Shown: one piece after another, positions 20,055 to 28,289 of the stretch
How positions within the stretch are numbered: the stretch's first letter is position 1
Layout of the letters: every line of letters starts with the position of its first letter
DNA from: Flavobacterium sp. MFBS3-15
Lineage (GTDB): Bacteria; Bacteroidota; Bacteroidia; Flavobacteriales; Flavobacteriaceae
Assembly: GCF_026107645.2 (NCBI RefSeq)
Contig: NZ_JAPCHV010000006.1
Coordinates: 124,001-188,000 of the forward strand
Direction: 5' to 3'
DNA length: 64,000 bases
Program-made: the position numbers and the translations under genes
Notes under the pieces: model-generated
Told to the model about the DNA's origin: nothing
Seen by the model: the letters and a program-made list of their open reading frames with translations, nothing else
Databases searched by the model: none

Positions 20055-20683
20055 TGAATAAGAAGTCATACTCATACATTGGCGTTTCGTTTATTATCCT
20101 GCTGTTCGGGATTTGGGCGGTGCCGAAGATTGTAGCAAAGTTCCAGAAATCGGACCTTGTGGAGATTGGCCCGGTACCTGATTTTACCCTTACTGACCAA
20201 AATGGTAAGAAGATCACAAATAAGGATTATCTCGGGAAAGTATATGTGGTAGAGTTCTTCTTTTCTACCTGCCCGTCGATTTGCCCGATCATGAACCGCA
20301 ACATGCTTACCCTGCAGGATGAGTATTACGGCAATCCGGAATTTGGGGTGGCTTCGATTACGATAAATCCGGAGCATGATACCCCGCAGGTACTTAAAGA
20401 GCACGCCGATAAACTGGGTGTAAAGCACTACAACTGGCATTTTTTGACAGGTAACAGGGATTATATTTTTAACCTGGCCAAAACATTCAAGCTATATGCG
20501 GGAGAAGACCCGACTGCCCCGGGAGGCTTTGAGCATTCGGGAATGTTTGCGCTTGTCGATAAGGAAGGGAATATAAGGTGTCGCAAGGACTCATTTGAAA
20601 ACCCGATCATGTATTATGACGGCCTTAGTGATGAAGGCGTAAAAGCAATCAAAGAAGATATTAAAAAATTACTTGAAGAATAA
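20054..20683 (+). CDS. SCO1/SenC family copper chaperone
   Basis: A 209-residue membrane-anchored protein (hydrophobic segment about residues 8-24) with a periplasmic thioredoxin-like domain. The copper-binding motif CxxxC is present as STCPSICP (Cys73 and Cys77), and the distant histidine ligand is His161 in GFEHSGMF. SCO proteins deliver copper to, or reduce, the CuA site of cytochrome oxidase subunit II. It overlaps its neighbours by one base on both sides, making a tight operon with the cysteine-less relative and DUF420. Confidence 0.92.
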   Translation: MNKKSYSYIGVSFIILLFGIWAVPKIVAKFQKSDLVEIGPVPDFTLTDQNGKKITNKDYLGKVYVVEFFFSTCPSICPIMNRNMLTLQDEYYGNPEFGVASITINPEHDTPQVLKEHADKLGVKHYNWHFLTGNRDYIFNLAKTFKLYAGEDPTAPGGFEHSGMFALVDKEGNIRCRKDSFENPIMYYDGLSDEGVKAIKEDIKKLLEE

Positions 20684-21231
20684 TGGAAACATTGAATAAT
20701 AACGTCGAGGCAAAATACAATAAATGGATATGGGTGCTCTCAATAGCCATACCTGTAGTGGTCGCGATCCTTTTTGGTGTCAATCTCAGGAAATTAGGTT
20801 ATGACGTGCAGCCACTGTCGTTCCTGCCGCCAATATACGCGGGAATAAATGGGTTAACAGCTGTTGTGCTTGTTGTTTCGGTTTGGGCTATAAAGAACAA
20901 GAGACAAAAACTGCACGAGAACCTTATGAAGTTTGCAATCGGGCTTTCGGTATGCTTTCTTGCAATGTATGTAGCCTACCACATGACTTCCGATTCCACA
21001 CCTTACGGGGGGGAAGGAGTCATCCGATATGTATATTTCTTCATACTGATCACACATATCGCGCTTTCGGTAATCATTATCCCTTTCGTGCTTATCACTT
21101 ATGTAAGGGCGCTGGCAGGCAACTTTGCACGCCATAGGAAGATTGCACGCATTACCTACCCGCTATGGCTGTATGTGGCTGTAACCGGTGTAATTGTTTA
21201 CCTGATGATTTCGCCTTATTATGCACACTGA
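20683..21231 (+). CDS. DUF420 (CtaM-like) membrane protein
   Basis: A 182-residue protein with about five membrane helices and the conserved LHENLMKFAIG, YVAYHMTSDS, THIALSV and FARHRKIARITYPLW, the last with histidines typical of the DUF420 family. A member of this family, CtaM of Staphylococcus aureus, is needed to mature the heme-A oxidase. The position directly after SCO, with a one-base overlap, fits a role in oxidase assembly. Confidence 0.85.
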   Translation: METLNNNVEAKYNKWIWVLSIAIPVVVAILFGVNLRKLGYDVQPLSFLPPIYAGINGLTAVVLVVSVWAIKNKRQKLHENLMKFAIGLSVCFLAMYVAYHMTSDSTPYGGEGVIRYVYFFILITHIALSVIIIPFVLITYVRALAGNFARHRKIARITYPLWLYVAVTGVIVYLMISPYYAH

Positions 21232-21232
21232 C

Positions 21233-21463
21233 ATGAAACTTAAAAATTACATACTTACTGCCGTGGCGCTGGCCTCGCCTGTTTTTGCCGGTGCGCAATG
21301 CGCCATGTGCCGTGCCGCCCTCGAAAGCAGTGATGGCAACATTAAGGCCGAGGCGGTGAACGACGGTATCGTATACCTCATGGTATTGCCTTACCTGCTT
21401 GTGGGGCTTGTGGGCTATGCGGTGTACAAGCTCAGGAAAAAGAAGAAGGCCGCTTCGGAATAG
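21233..21463 (+). CDS. Small exported CxxC membrane protein in the oxidase cluster
   Basis: A 76-residue protein: a signal peptide (residues 1-20), a short loop with the motif CAMCRAAL (Cys23 and Cys26), one membrane helix (about residues 46-66) and a basic tail KKKKAASE. The ATG at 21233 is preferred over the in-frame ATG at 21221, which lies in the end of the DUF420 gene. The cysteine pair just outside the membrane and the position after SCO and DUF420 suggest copper handling or disulfide reduction for oxidase assembly, but this is inference; no named family was recognised. Its TAG stop is also the first bases of a repeat element. Confidence 0.72.
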   Translation: MKLKNYILTAVALASPVFAGAQCAMCRAALESSDGNIKAEAVNDGIVYLMVLPYLLVGLVGYAVYKLRKKKKAASE

Positions 21464-21678
21464 TTTTCAGTCGCAGTCGCAGTTTTCAGGGTTGTATACC
21501 TGAACATTAAAAATATCCTTGTAGCGATGTTGTATTACAACTTCTTCTATTTATAACATTAGGGCCGATGCAATTGCATCGGCCCTAATGTTATATTTCG
21601 TATGTAATCGTAATCCGCCCAATCCGCATTCCATTTTCAAAAAGAACTGGACTGTAAACTGTGACTGCGACTGTAAAC
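21463..21678. repeat. 216 bp terminal-inverted-repeat element A between convergent genes
   Basis: The two ends, 21463-21489 and 21652-21678, are inverted repeats of 27 bases with three mismatches, built on the core CAGTCGCAGTCGCAG. The element starts at the last base of the stop codon of the CxxC gene and ends four bases before the stop of the convergent DUF4403 gene, so it fills the gap. Its right arm (AATCCGCCCAATC then CGCATTCC, 21612-21632) is shared with the element at 61373-61606. The middle is unlike that element and holds a perfect palindrome. No coding region is seen inside. Confidence 0.75.
21552..21595. terminator. Perfect 44 bp palindrome acting as a bidirectional terminator
   Basis: Twenty-two-base arms meet at an AATT centre (21572-21575) with no mismatch; the G+C-rich core is AGGGCCGATGC with its complement. 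T-rich bases flank it on both sides. It lies between convergent genes, so it can stop transcripts from both. Confidence 0.75.
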
Positions 21679-21682
21679 CAAA

Positions 21683-23074
21683 CTACTTCATCCCGTCTAT
21701 CTTCAGGTCCATTTTTCCGGTACCTTTAATAAAGGCAATGATGGCATTATTGGTAAGTTCCACTTTCTGGAATTCAAAATCGTTTAGCGTGCCGTTTACA
21801 AACACACCCGGAATAGGAGAATAGTTGTTAAGGTAAGGCAGCATGCTTTTCTTGCCGTCCTCAAGATTTTGCTTTATGGAATAGCGGCAGTTTTCCTGTA
21901 TCTTCCTCAGGATGTAGCCTTCGGCCAGCCAGTTGGCGGTCTTCATCAATACGCTTTTGGTATTGAGTACATAATCCATCTGATCGAAATATATTTCCTT
22001 CGTCACCGCATTATAATTCGGGTAGCCGGTAAGGTAAATCGTGCCGTTGATGCTTCCTGTCATATCGAGCGCAACTACCATCTTGTCATCCTTGCTCCAC
22101 AGGTCTACCTTCTGTACAGTTACTTTTCTTTTGCCTTCGCCAAATTCCTGCCCCTGAAAGTTTTTAGTAATGATCTTCGAGGCGCTTTCGTAGGTAGATA
22201 CCGCCGCTACGACCACATCGATCTGGTCGGGCATGGTTTTTACCGCTTTCAGCACCACTTTATCTTTGCTGAATGTCTTTTTAGGTGCCTGTCCAACGCG
22301 GGTTTCCATGGTGCATTTAAGCCCCATGTTCATGGTTATCTGCTTTTTGTTCAGCACTGCGTCGGTAACATAAAGTTCTACCGGGGTAAGCAGGAACCAT
22401 GTTTCGAACTGTTCGCTGGTCAGGAAGGGTGCATTAAGCTTTTCCAAGGCATCGAGCACCTGCGGCTTGAAATCGGCTACCTTTGCCAGTGATTTGTCAA
22501 TCTCGTTTTCTATGCGCGACCTGAACAATTTTATGGCCGGATTGATAAGGTAGGTTACGGCAACTTTTTTTCCGGCAATGGTAATGCTGGGGCTTTCCTT
22601 CCATTCGAGTGTTTCAATAGTAGTGTCAGTAGTCATCTTCCAGTTGGAAAGCCCTATCTTGCTGCTAAAGGTAATCACGGCATCCATGTTTACCTCGCGG
22701 GTGTCGTGAAGGTCGAGGCCAAGTGCCGTGGTGCCGTAGCGTACGTTGGCCGTAACTTTTATAGGCACTACCGATTTCAGTTTCCCTTTGTCTTCAGAGA
22801 ACTTTATGGGTGCGGTTTTCCAAACCTTTACCATAATGTCATCATCTTTGATGTTGTTGTCTTCATAGATCAGGCCGTTCAATAGCTTGTTTACCTGTGT
22901 CTCGACGTCGGCAATAGTAATGCTCACCGGCAGGTTGATGAAAGATGTCGCAGATTCATATACTACATCGGTGGTGTTACCCGGTTCGGGTTTAAGGGCT
23001 TCAATTTTTTTTGTGGTGCCGCATCCTGTAATAAGAAAAACAGAAAGCAAGGCTAGGGGAAGCAAGGTCTTCAT
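21683..23074 (-). CDS. DUF4403 family lipoprotein
   Basis: A 463-residue protein that starts with a lipoprotein signal peptide: a hydrophobic LLPLALLSVFLI followed by the lipobox TGC (Cys19). The body has no membrane segment and is built of beta-rich sequence such as INLPVSITIADVETQVNKLL. It fits the DUF4403 family, whose function is unknown; the fold may resemble lipid-binding tubular proteins, which is a guess. The ATG at 23074 is chosen because it gives the lipobox near the N-terminus; the open frame continues 140 codons upstream but with unrelated sequence. Divergent from the TolC gene. Confidence 0.8.
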   Translation of the reverse strand: MKTLLPLALLSVFLITGCGTTKKIEALKPEPGNTTDVVYESATSFINLPVSITIADVETQVNKLLNGLIYEDNNIKDDDIMVKVWKTAPIKFSEDKGKLKSVVPIKVTANVRYGTTALGLDLHDTREVNMDAVITFSSKIGLSNWKMTTDTTIETLEWKESPSITIAGKKVAVTYLINPAIKLFRSRIENEIDKSLAKVADFKPQVLDALEKLNAPFLTSEQFETWFLLTPVELYVTDAVLNKKQITMNMGLKCTMETRVGQAPKKTFSKDKVVLKAVKTMPDQIDVVVAAVSTYESASKIITKNFQGQEFGEGKRKVTVQKVDLWSKDDKMVVALDMTGSINGTIYLTGYPNYNAVTKEIYFDQMDYVLNTKSVLMKTANWLAEGYILRKIQENCRYSIKQNLEDGKKSMLPYLNNYSPIPGVFVNGTLNDFEFQKVELTNNAIIAFIKGTGKMDLKIDGMK

Positions 23075-23098
23075 GAGGATAAAGATGAATTTTTGCAG

Positions 23099-23106
23099 CA
23101 AAAGTA
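23099..23106 (-). promoter_or_regulatory. -7 element upstream of the DUF4403 gene
   Basis: On the minus strand this reads TACTTTTG, an exact match, 25 bases before the ATG at 23074. A TTG at 23123-23125 is 16 bases upstream, slightly closer than usual. Confidence 0.45.
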
Positions 23107-23184
23107 AAGCAATTTTCCGTAACAATTTTAACAGGAAAGCGTCTAACAAAAATATAATATGGTTACCCGCGTTAGATATTTTAA

Positions 23185-23192
23185 TAAATTTG
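23185..23192 (+). promoter_or_regulatory. -7 element upstream of the TolC-like gene
   Basis: TAAATTTG, an exact match 24 bases before the ATG at 23216. It lies inside the longer possible frame starting at 23159, which supports the later start. Confidence 0.5.
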
Positions 23193-23215
23193 TAACCAAT
23201 TCCCAAACACAACCC

Positions 23216-24667
23216 ATGAAAAGCAGACTGTATGTGATATCGTTCTTTGTTTATGCGTTTTTCTCCGGAAGCTCGTACGGACAGGAAGTAAAGAAATGGA
23301 CACTGAAAGAATGCGTTGACTATGCACTGAAAAATAACATTTCGATAAAGTTGGCCGCCCTCGATGCCGAAGTGGTAAACATTGCCCGCAAAGATGCCTG
23401 GGGCGCTTTCCTGCCTACTGCCAATGCGCAGGGGTCGCATTCGTGGAACATAGGCCTCAACCAGAATATCACCACCGGTCTTTTGGAAAACCAAACCACC
23501 CAGTTTACCTCGGTAGGGCTAAACGTGGGTGTGGATATTTACAAAGGCCTGCAAAACCTGAACCGTTACCGCAGGGCCAACCTCGCCATTATTTCGGCGC
23601 AGTATACAACCCTCAAAATGCAGGAAGATGTAGCACTGAATGTGGCCAATGCCTACCTGCAGGTGCTTTTTAATAAAGAGAACCTCAAGGTGCAGGAACA
23701 ACAGCTTGCTTACGATAACAAACAGATGGAGCGCGTGCAGGAGCTTGTAGAAGGCGGGGCAGTGCCGCGGGGCGACCTGCTGGATGTAAAAGCGACCGTA
23801 GCGGCCGATAACCAAAGGAAGGTAGCCGCTGAAAATACGCTGCTGATATCAAAACTGAGCCTTGCACAGCTCATGCAGCTGGAAGACTTCCAGAGTTTTG
23901 ATACCGAAGAAGGTAATTATGAGGTGGAAGCTGACCCTATATTGCTGGAGCAGCCATCAACGATTTACAATAAGGCAAAAGAGCTAAGGACAGAGATAAA
24001 GATTGCGAAAGCCAATGTAGAGATTGCTGAAAAGGATGTGAAAATTGCCCGTGGAGCTTACCAACCTACGATTAGCGGATTTTATAGCCTTACTACAAGG
24101 GCTGCATATTCTGACAGGATTGTCGGGGTTACCCGCGATACCCAAAACCCAACAACAACCATAGGTTTTGTTGATGGCACGAATCAACTGGTTTTCCAGG
24201 ATAATTATGTGCCTGTGCTTGGCAGGTACGCGCCCATCATGGACCAGTTTAATGATAATAAGGGGCATTCATTCGGGATTGGTGTAAGTGTGCCGATCCT
24301 CAACGGCTTTGCCACAAGGAACAATGTCGAAAGGACCAAAGTTGAATTGGAACGATCAAGGTTAACACTGGAGCAAACGCAGCAGGACCTGGAAAAGAAT
24401 GTTTACACAGCTTATACCGATGCCATGGGCGCATTGAAAGCTTATGATGCCGCGGTATCTGCTTCAAGTGCCAGGGAAGAATCGCTTAACTATGCAAAAG
24501 AGCGTTATGAAGTAGGGCTGATTAATGTTTTCGACCTGAACCAGGCACAAACACTTGCGGTGAATGCACAATCTGAAGTATTGCGTACCAAGTACGATTA
24601 TATTTTCAGGGTCAAGATACTTGAATTTTACTTTGGAGTACCTATCTCCCAAATTTCTCAAAAATAA
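23216..24667 (+). CDS. TolC family outer-membrane efflux protein
   Basis: A 483-residue outer-membrane channel with a signal peptide ending near SGSSYGQ. Two outer-membrane efflux repeats are visible: one begins WTLKECVDYALKNNIS and the second FGIGVSVPILNGFATRNNV, each followed by long alpha-helical stretches that form the periplasmic tunnel. The end NVFDLNQAQTLAVNAQSE is typical. The next gene, five bases on, is the periplasmic adaptor, so the two should form part of a tripartite exporter. The ATG at 23216 gives a proper signal peptide; 19 more residues are possible upstream but cross a promoter element. Confidence 0.92.
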   Translation: MKSRLYVISFFVYAFFSGSSYGQEVKKWTLKECVDYALKNNISIKLAALDAEVVNIARKDAWGAFLPTANAQGSHSWNIGLNQNITTGLLENQTTQFTSVGLNVGVDIYKGLQNLNRYRRANLAIISAQYTTLKMQEDVALNVANAYLQVLFNKENLKVQEQQLAYDNKQMERVQELVEGGAVPRGDLLDVKATVAADNQRKVAAENTLLISKLSLAQLMQLEDFQSFDTEEGNYEVEADPILLEQPSTIYNKAKELRTEIKIAKANVEIAEKDVKIARGAYQPTISGFYSLTTRAAYSDRIVGVTRDTQNPTTTIGFVDGTNQLVFQDNYVPVLGRYAPIMDQFNDNKGHSFGIGVSVPILNGFATRNNVERTKVELERSRLTLEQTQQDLEKNVYTAYTDAMGALKAYDAAVSASSAREESLNYAKERYEVGLINVFDLNQAQTLAVNAQSEVLRTKYDYIFRVKILEFYFGVPISQISQK

Positions 24668-24672
24668 ACACC

Positions 24673-25971
24673 ATGTCAAAAAAAACGATCTATTTTTTAT
24701 TAGGCGGGGTAGCGCTTCTAATAGTATTGCTGGTAATCCTCAAAAAAACGGGTGCTATTGGCAACAAAGACGAAGGCAAAGAAGTTGAAACTGCAACGGT
24801 TAAGGAAATAACCCTTACCGAGACGGTATCGGCTACCGGAAAGATACAGCCCGAAGTGGAAGTGAAAATTTCTTCGGAAGTTTCTGGAGAGATTATCGAG
24901 CTGCCTATTAAGGAAGGGCAAGCCATTAAAAAGGGTGACCTGCTGGTGCGCATCAACCCCGATTTGTATGAATCGGGCGTGAGCAGGAGTGCTGCATCAT
25001 TGTCCACAGCACGTGCAGGCCTTAGCCAGGCCGAAGCGCAGCTCAAGGAAGCCAAAGCCAATTATGACCGCAACAAGCGCCTTTTTGAGAAGGGAGTCAT
25101 TTCAAAATCGGAATGGGATAAGATCGTTTCGGCTTATGAAGTAGCGCAGGCAGGGAAACAGTCGGCCTACTTCAACATGCAAAGTGCGGGCGCAACAGTT
25201 ACCGAGGCCAGGGACAACCTGAACAGGACTACAATCTATTCGCCCGTAGACGGTACTATTTCCAAGCTGGATGCCGAACTGGGTGAGCGTGTCGTAGGGA
25301 CGCAGCAAATGACCGGTACCGAAATACTCCGTGTGGCTAACCTTAACAACATGGAGGTTGAAGTTGATGTGAATGAGAACGACATTGTCAAGATCGAGAT
25401 AGGCGATGAAGCGGAAATTGAAGTTGACGCCTACCTGAAAAAGAAATTCAAGGGCGTGGTTACAAGCATTTCCAATTCTGCCACTGCAGATCTTACAGCC
25501 GACCAGGTGACCAACTTCAAAGTTAAGGTACATATCCTGAAAGAGTCGTATGAAGATATGGTAAAAGGCAAGCCTTCAAATTATTCGCCGTTCAGGCCGG
25601 GCATGACGGCAACTGTGGACATCATTACCGAAAGGAAAGAGAATGTGGTTGCGGTGCCTATCAGCGCGGTAGTGGTTAAATCAGATACTACATCTGTAAA
25701 AAGGGATGTAGTAAAAGAGCTGGAAGAAAAGGAAAAAGAAAAAAAGACGGGAGTAGTTGAGAAAAAACACGAATGTGTATTTGTTAAAGTAGGCGATAAG
25801 GCTGTGCTCAGGCCGATAGTTACCGGTATTCAGGACGATACTAACATAGAGATACTGAGCGGCCTCAAAAAAGGAGACGAGGTAATTACAGGGCCATATG
25901 CGCTGGTGACGAAGGAGCTCAATCCGGAAGACAAGGTGAAAACCAAGCCAAAAGACAAAGACTCCAAATAA
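24673..25971 (+). CDS. Efflux periplasmic adaptor (membrane fusion protein, MacA-like)
   Basis: A 432-residue HlyD/MacA-type adaptor: an N-terminal membrane helix (YFLLGGVALLIVLLVIL), a biotinyl-lipoyl-like half (VKISSEVSGEIIELPIKEGQ), an alpha-hairpin (about residues 105-165, LSQAEAQLKEAKANYDRNK), the second lipoyl half (TIYSPVDGTISKLDAELGER) and a beta-barrel domain. A charged insert DVVKELEEKEKEKKTGVVEK near residue 350 is unusual. It follows the TolC gene at once, but the next gene is tsaB, so no inner-membrane pump (MacB or RND) is encoded with it; the pump may lie elsewhere. Confidence 0.9.
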   Translation: MSKKTIYFLLGGVALLIVLLVILKKTGAIGNKDEGKEVETATVKEITLTETVSATGKIQPEVEVKISSEVSGEIIELPIKEGQAIKKGDLLVRINPDLYESGVSRSAASLSTARAGLSQAEAQLKEAKANYDRNKRLFEKGVISKSEWDKIVSAYEVAQAGKQSAYFNMQSAGATVTEARDNLNRTTIYSPVDGTISKLDAELGERVVGTQQMTGTEILRVANLNNMEVEVDVNENDIVKIEIGDEAEIEVDAYLKKKFKGVVTSISNSATADLTADQVTNFKVKVHILKESYEDMVKGKPSNYSPFRPGMTATVDIITERKENVVAVPISAVVVKSDTTSVKRDVVKELEEKEKEKKTGVVEKKHECVFVKVGDKAVLRPIVTGIQDDTNIEILSGLKKGDEVITGPYALVTKELNPEDKVKTKPKDKDSK

Positions 25972-25974
25972 CAC

Positions 25975-26634
25975 ATGGGTTATATTTTAAATATTGAGAC
26001 AGCTACAAAAAACTGTTCGGTCTGTGTGGCTAAAGAAGGTACAGTCCTATCGTTGAGGGAGTATGCCGGTGAAGGCTATGCGCATGCCGAGAAGCTGCAC
26101 GTTTTTATTGAAGAGGTTTTAAAAGAAGCGGGTATCACATATAGTGTATTGGATGCCGTGGCCATTAGTATGGGACCGGGGTCATATACCGGCCTCAGGA
26201 TTGGTGTTTCGGCGGCTAAGGGGCTGTGCTATGCCCTGTCCATACCATTGATAGCTGTTGATACCCTTGAGGCTCTTGCAAGGCAGATTGAAGTTCAGGA
26301 CGGGGTCATCATTCCAATGATAGATGCCCGGCGCATGGAGGCGTATACGGCCGTTTTTGATTCAAAACACCAAAAAATCAGGGAAACCAAAGCAGAAATA
26401 ATCACGGAAGATTCATTTAGCGATCTGGAAGGGACAATTTACCTCGTTGGAGATGGCGCTGCAAAATGCAAAGGTGTGCTTCCTGAAGGGAAATTTGTTT
26501 TCCGTGATGACATTATATATCCTTCATCAGCAGAGATGGCCGGAGTATCTTTTGATAGGTACAAAAAAAGCGACACTGTTGATGTCGCTTATTTTGAGCC
26601 TTTTTATTTAAAGGATTTCCTTATTGCAAAGTAG
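25975..26634 (+). CDS. tsaB: tRNA threonylcarbamoyladenosine biosynthesis protein TsaB
   Basis: A 219-residue member of the ASKHA fold that pairs with TsaD to install the t6A base at position 37 of tRNAs reading ANN codons. The opening YILNIETATKNCSVCVA and the motif MGPGSYTGLRIGVSAAKGLCYA are diagnostic of TsaB. It starts four bases after the efflux adaptor gene. Its stop directly abuts the stop of the convergent gene with no gap, and its last 70 bases contain a hairpin that works as a terminator for that convergent gene. Confidence 0.94.
   Translation: MGYILNIETATKNCSVCVAKEGTVLSLREYAGEGYAHAEKLHVFIEEVLKEAGITYSVLDAVAISMGPGSYTGLRIGVSAAKGLCYALSIPLIAVDTLEALARQIEVQDGVIIPMIDARRMEAYTAVFDSKHQKIRETKAEIITEDSFSDLEGTIYLVGDGAAKCKGVLPEGKFVFRDDIIYPSSAEMAGVSFDRYKKSDTVDVAYFEPFYLKDFLIAK
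26563..26590 (-). terminator. Minus-strand terminator embedded in the tsaB coding sequence
   Basis: Stem AAGCGACA/TGTCGCTT (26568-26575 with 26583-26590) with a seven-base loop; on the minus strand it is followed by seven T (26563-26569 as A on the plus strand, two of them in the stem). It lies 45 bases beyond the stop of the exported-protein gene at 26635, inside codons for KKSDTVDVAYF of TsaB. Confidence 0.7.
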
Positions 26635-27321
26635 TTACAGGATCGATTCGATGAAGCCTGAAAGCTCCTGAAGATCTTTAGCTTCTTCAACATCTATCTT
26701 GTTCTTTTTGATAAAATCCAATACTTCTTTGCTTTTGCCCGGTACCAGGTTTGCAATGTCTTTTTTATTAGACACGTAAGTGATTTCGCCATCATTGATC
26801 TTTACATAGAACTCATCATCAGCTCTTTTATATGTTGCCGGTTTTGAAGCATGATAGCTGTCCTGTGCAATTTTTCCCGGCTGAAGGTATATTTTTTCCC
26901 TCTTGTAGATCTTTACTTTAGAATTATCACTCACTACATTAAGGTAGCCGTTTATCTCTTCGCCTTTTTCGGTCTTGTATTTTTGGAAAGCATACACTTC
27001 TCCGGTTCCTGTCATTGTAACAGTTGAGCCGGTTTGTTTCGGCAATATCTGGGTTGTTCCCTGCTGAGGGTTGTTCATTTCAAAATAATCGGAATAGGCA
27101 TTGTACTTAACCAGGATTATTTGCTCATTCCCTGAAGTCTTAGCAGGCATGAATCTGTCATCTGTATACATAGATCCGGTTGCGGGCATTGCACTCTCCG
27201 CTTTTACCATGATTTGTCCCTGGGCACCGCCGGAGTGCATAGGGGTTTGATTAATTTGAGCATTTATGAATAGTGGCGAAAATGCCAGTAGGATTGCAGG
27301 GATAAGATTGAATTTTTTCAT
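26635..27321 (-). CDS. Exported protein of unknown function
   Basis: A 228-residue protein with a clear signal peptide (residues 1-20, ending FINAQINQ) and no other membrane segment, so it should be periplasmic or outer-membrane associated. The mature part is rich in Lys, Thr and Ser with beta-type sequence (QIILVKYNAYSDYFEMNN); no domain was recognised. The ATG at 27321 is preferred to the upstream ATG at 27414 because it gives the signal peptide directly and because a promoter element lies between the two. It converges on tsaB with no gap. Confidence 0.72.
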   Translation of the reverse strand: MKKFNLIPAILLAFSPLFINAQINQTPMHSGGAQGQIMVKAESAMPATGSMYTDDRFMPAKTSGNEQIILVKYNAYSDYFEMNNPQQGTTQILPKQTGSTVTMTGTGEVYAFQKYKTEKGEEINGYLNVVSDNSKVKIYKREKIYLQPGKIAQDSYHASKPATYKRADDEFYVKINDGEITYVSNKKDIANLVPGKSKEVLDFIKKNKIDVEEAKDLQELSGFIESIL

Positions 27322-27347
27322 TATGATGGTATTAATTTTTAAAGTGC

Positions 27348-27355
27348 CAAATATA
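27348..27355 (-). promoter_or_regulatory. -7 element upstream of the exported-protein gene
   Basis: Reads TATATTTG on the minus strand, an exact match, 27 bases before the ATG at 27321. No TTG at a good distance. Confidence 0.5.
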
Positions 27356-27458
27356 CTTTGTTTTTGTAAAATCGTTGCATACAATGCATTAAAAAAACGC
27401 AAATAGCATGCCACAAGGAAATGAAACGCAGCTTTTTATTAATTATTGTCGGCTGTGC

Positions 27459-28289
27459 TTACTTTTTCAGGTGAATATCGCGCTGTGGATGTGATATTTC
27501 GATGCCCTCTTTTTCAAATGCAGTTTTTACATTTTCATAAAAATCCGAAACCATCGCTCCGTACCTGCCCCGCTCAGCCCAAATCAGTACGGCCAGGTCA
27601 ATGCCATTTTCGCCCAGCGACTTTATGTCAATCGATGGTGTTGGCTCGGTAAGGATATTCGGGTCATTTTTAATTACACCGTATATGACATCCTTTACGC
27701 TCTTCAGGTCGTTCTTGTAATCAACACTCAGCAAAATTTCTGCCCTCCGCAGCGGTTCCTGGGAAAAGTTCTTGATAGTGCCGTTAGACAATGCCCCATT
27801 CGGCATATAGATCACCTGGTTGTTGCCGGTTATGATCCTGGTGCTGAAAATCTGTATGCTGTTTACCGTACCGGCCTGCCCCTGCGCTTCAATATAATCG
27901 CCTACGCGGAAAGGCTTAAACAGGATGATGAGCAATCCGCCTGCAAAGTTGGAGAGCGATCCCTGCAATGCCAGGCCTATCGCAATTCCCGCAGCGCCAA
28001 GTGCCGCCATGAGCGACGTGGTCTTCACGCCCAGCTGGTCAATCACGGTAACGAATAATATTACCCTGAAGACCCATGTAAACACATCGAGTACAAATTT
28101 TAAAAGGGTAGGGTCCAGGTCCTTTTTGTTCATCAGGTTCCTGACGATTTTCCGGAACAGCTTGATGATCAGAAGTCCAAGGACAAGGACTATCACGGCT
28201 GAGATAAGGCTGGGTACGTAATCGACAAGGTTGCTGTAAAAGCGGGTAATGTAAACATCGATGTTTTCGATGGCGAAAAGAGGTATCAT
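27459..28289 (-). CDS. Mechanosensitive ion channel, MscS family
   Basis: A 276-residue small-conductance channel. Three membrane helices (about residues 22-43, 68-88 and 95-125) precede a cytoplasmic beta domain. The pore helix is recognisable by its glycine/alanine pattern [20 protein letters not shown], and the following [19 protein letters not shown] is the typical MscS middle domain. It protects against sudden osmotic downshift. Its start overlaps the stop of the DUF255 gene by four bases (ATGA), so both are translated from one transcript. Confidence 0.93.
   Translation of the reverse strand: MIPLFAIENIDVYITRFYSNLVDYVPSLISAVIVLVLGLLIIKLFRKIVRNLMNKKDLDPTLLKFVLDVFTWVFRVILFVTVIDQLGVKTTSLMAALGAAGIAIGLALQGSLSNFAGGLLIILFKPFRVGDYIEAQGQAGTVNSIQIFSTRIITGNNQVIYMPNGALSNGTIKNFSQEPLRRAEILLSVDYKNDLKSVKDVIYGVIKNDPNILTEPTPSIDIKSLGENGIDLAVLIWAERGRYGAMVSDFYENVKTAFEKEGIEISHPQRDIHLKK

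Noticed and set aside
21683..23494. A 603-codon form of the DUF4403 lipoprotein
   Set aside because: The extra 140 N-terminal codons overlap the TolC gene, and the lipoprotein signal peptide begins at the ATG at 23074.
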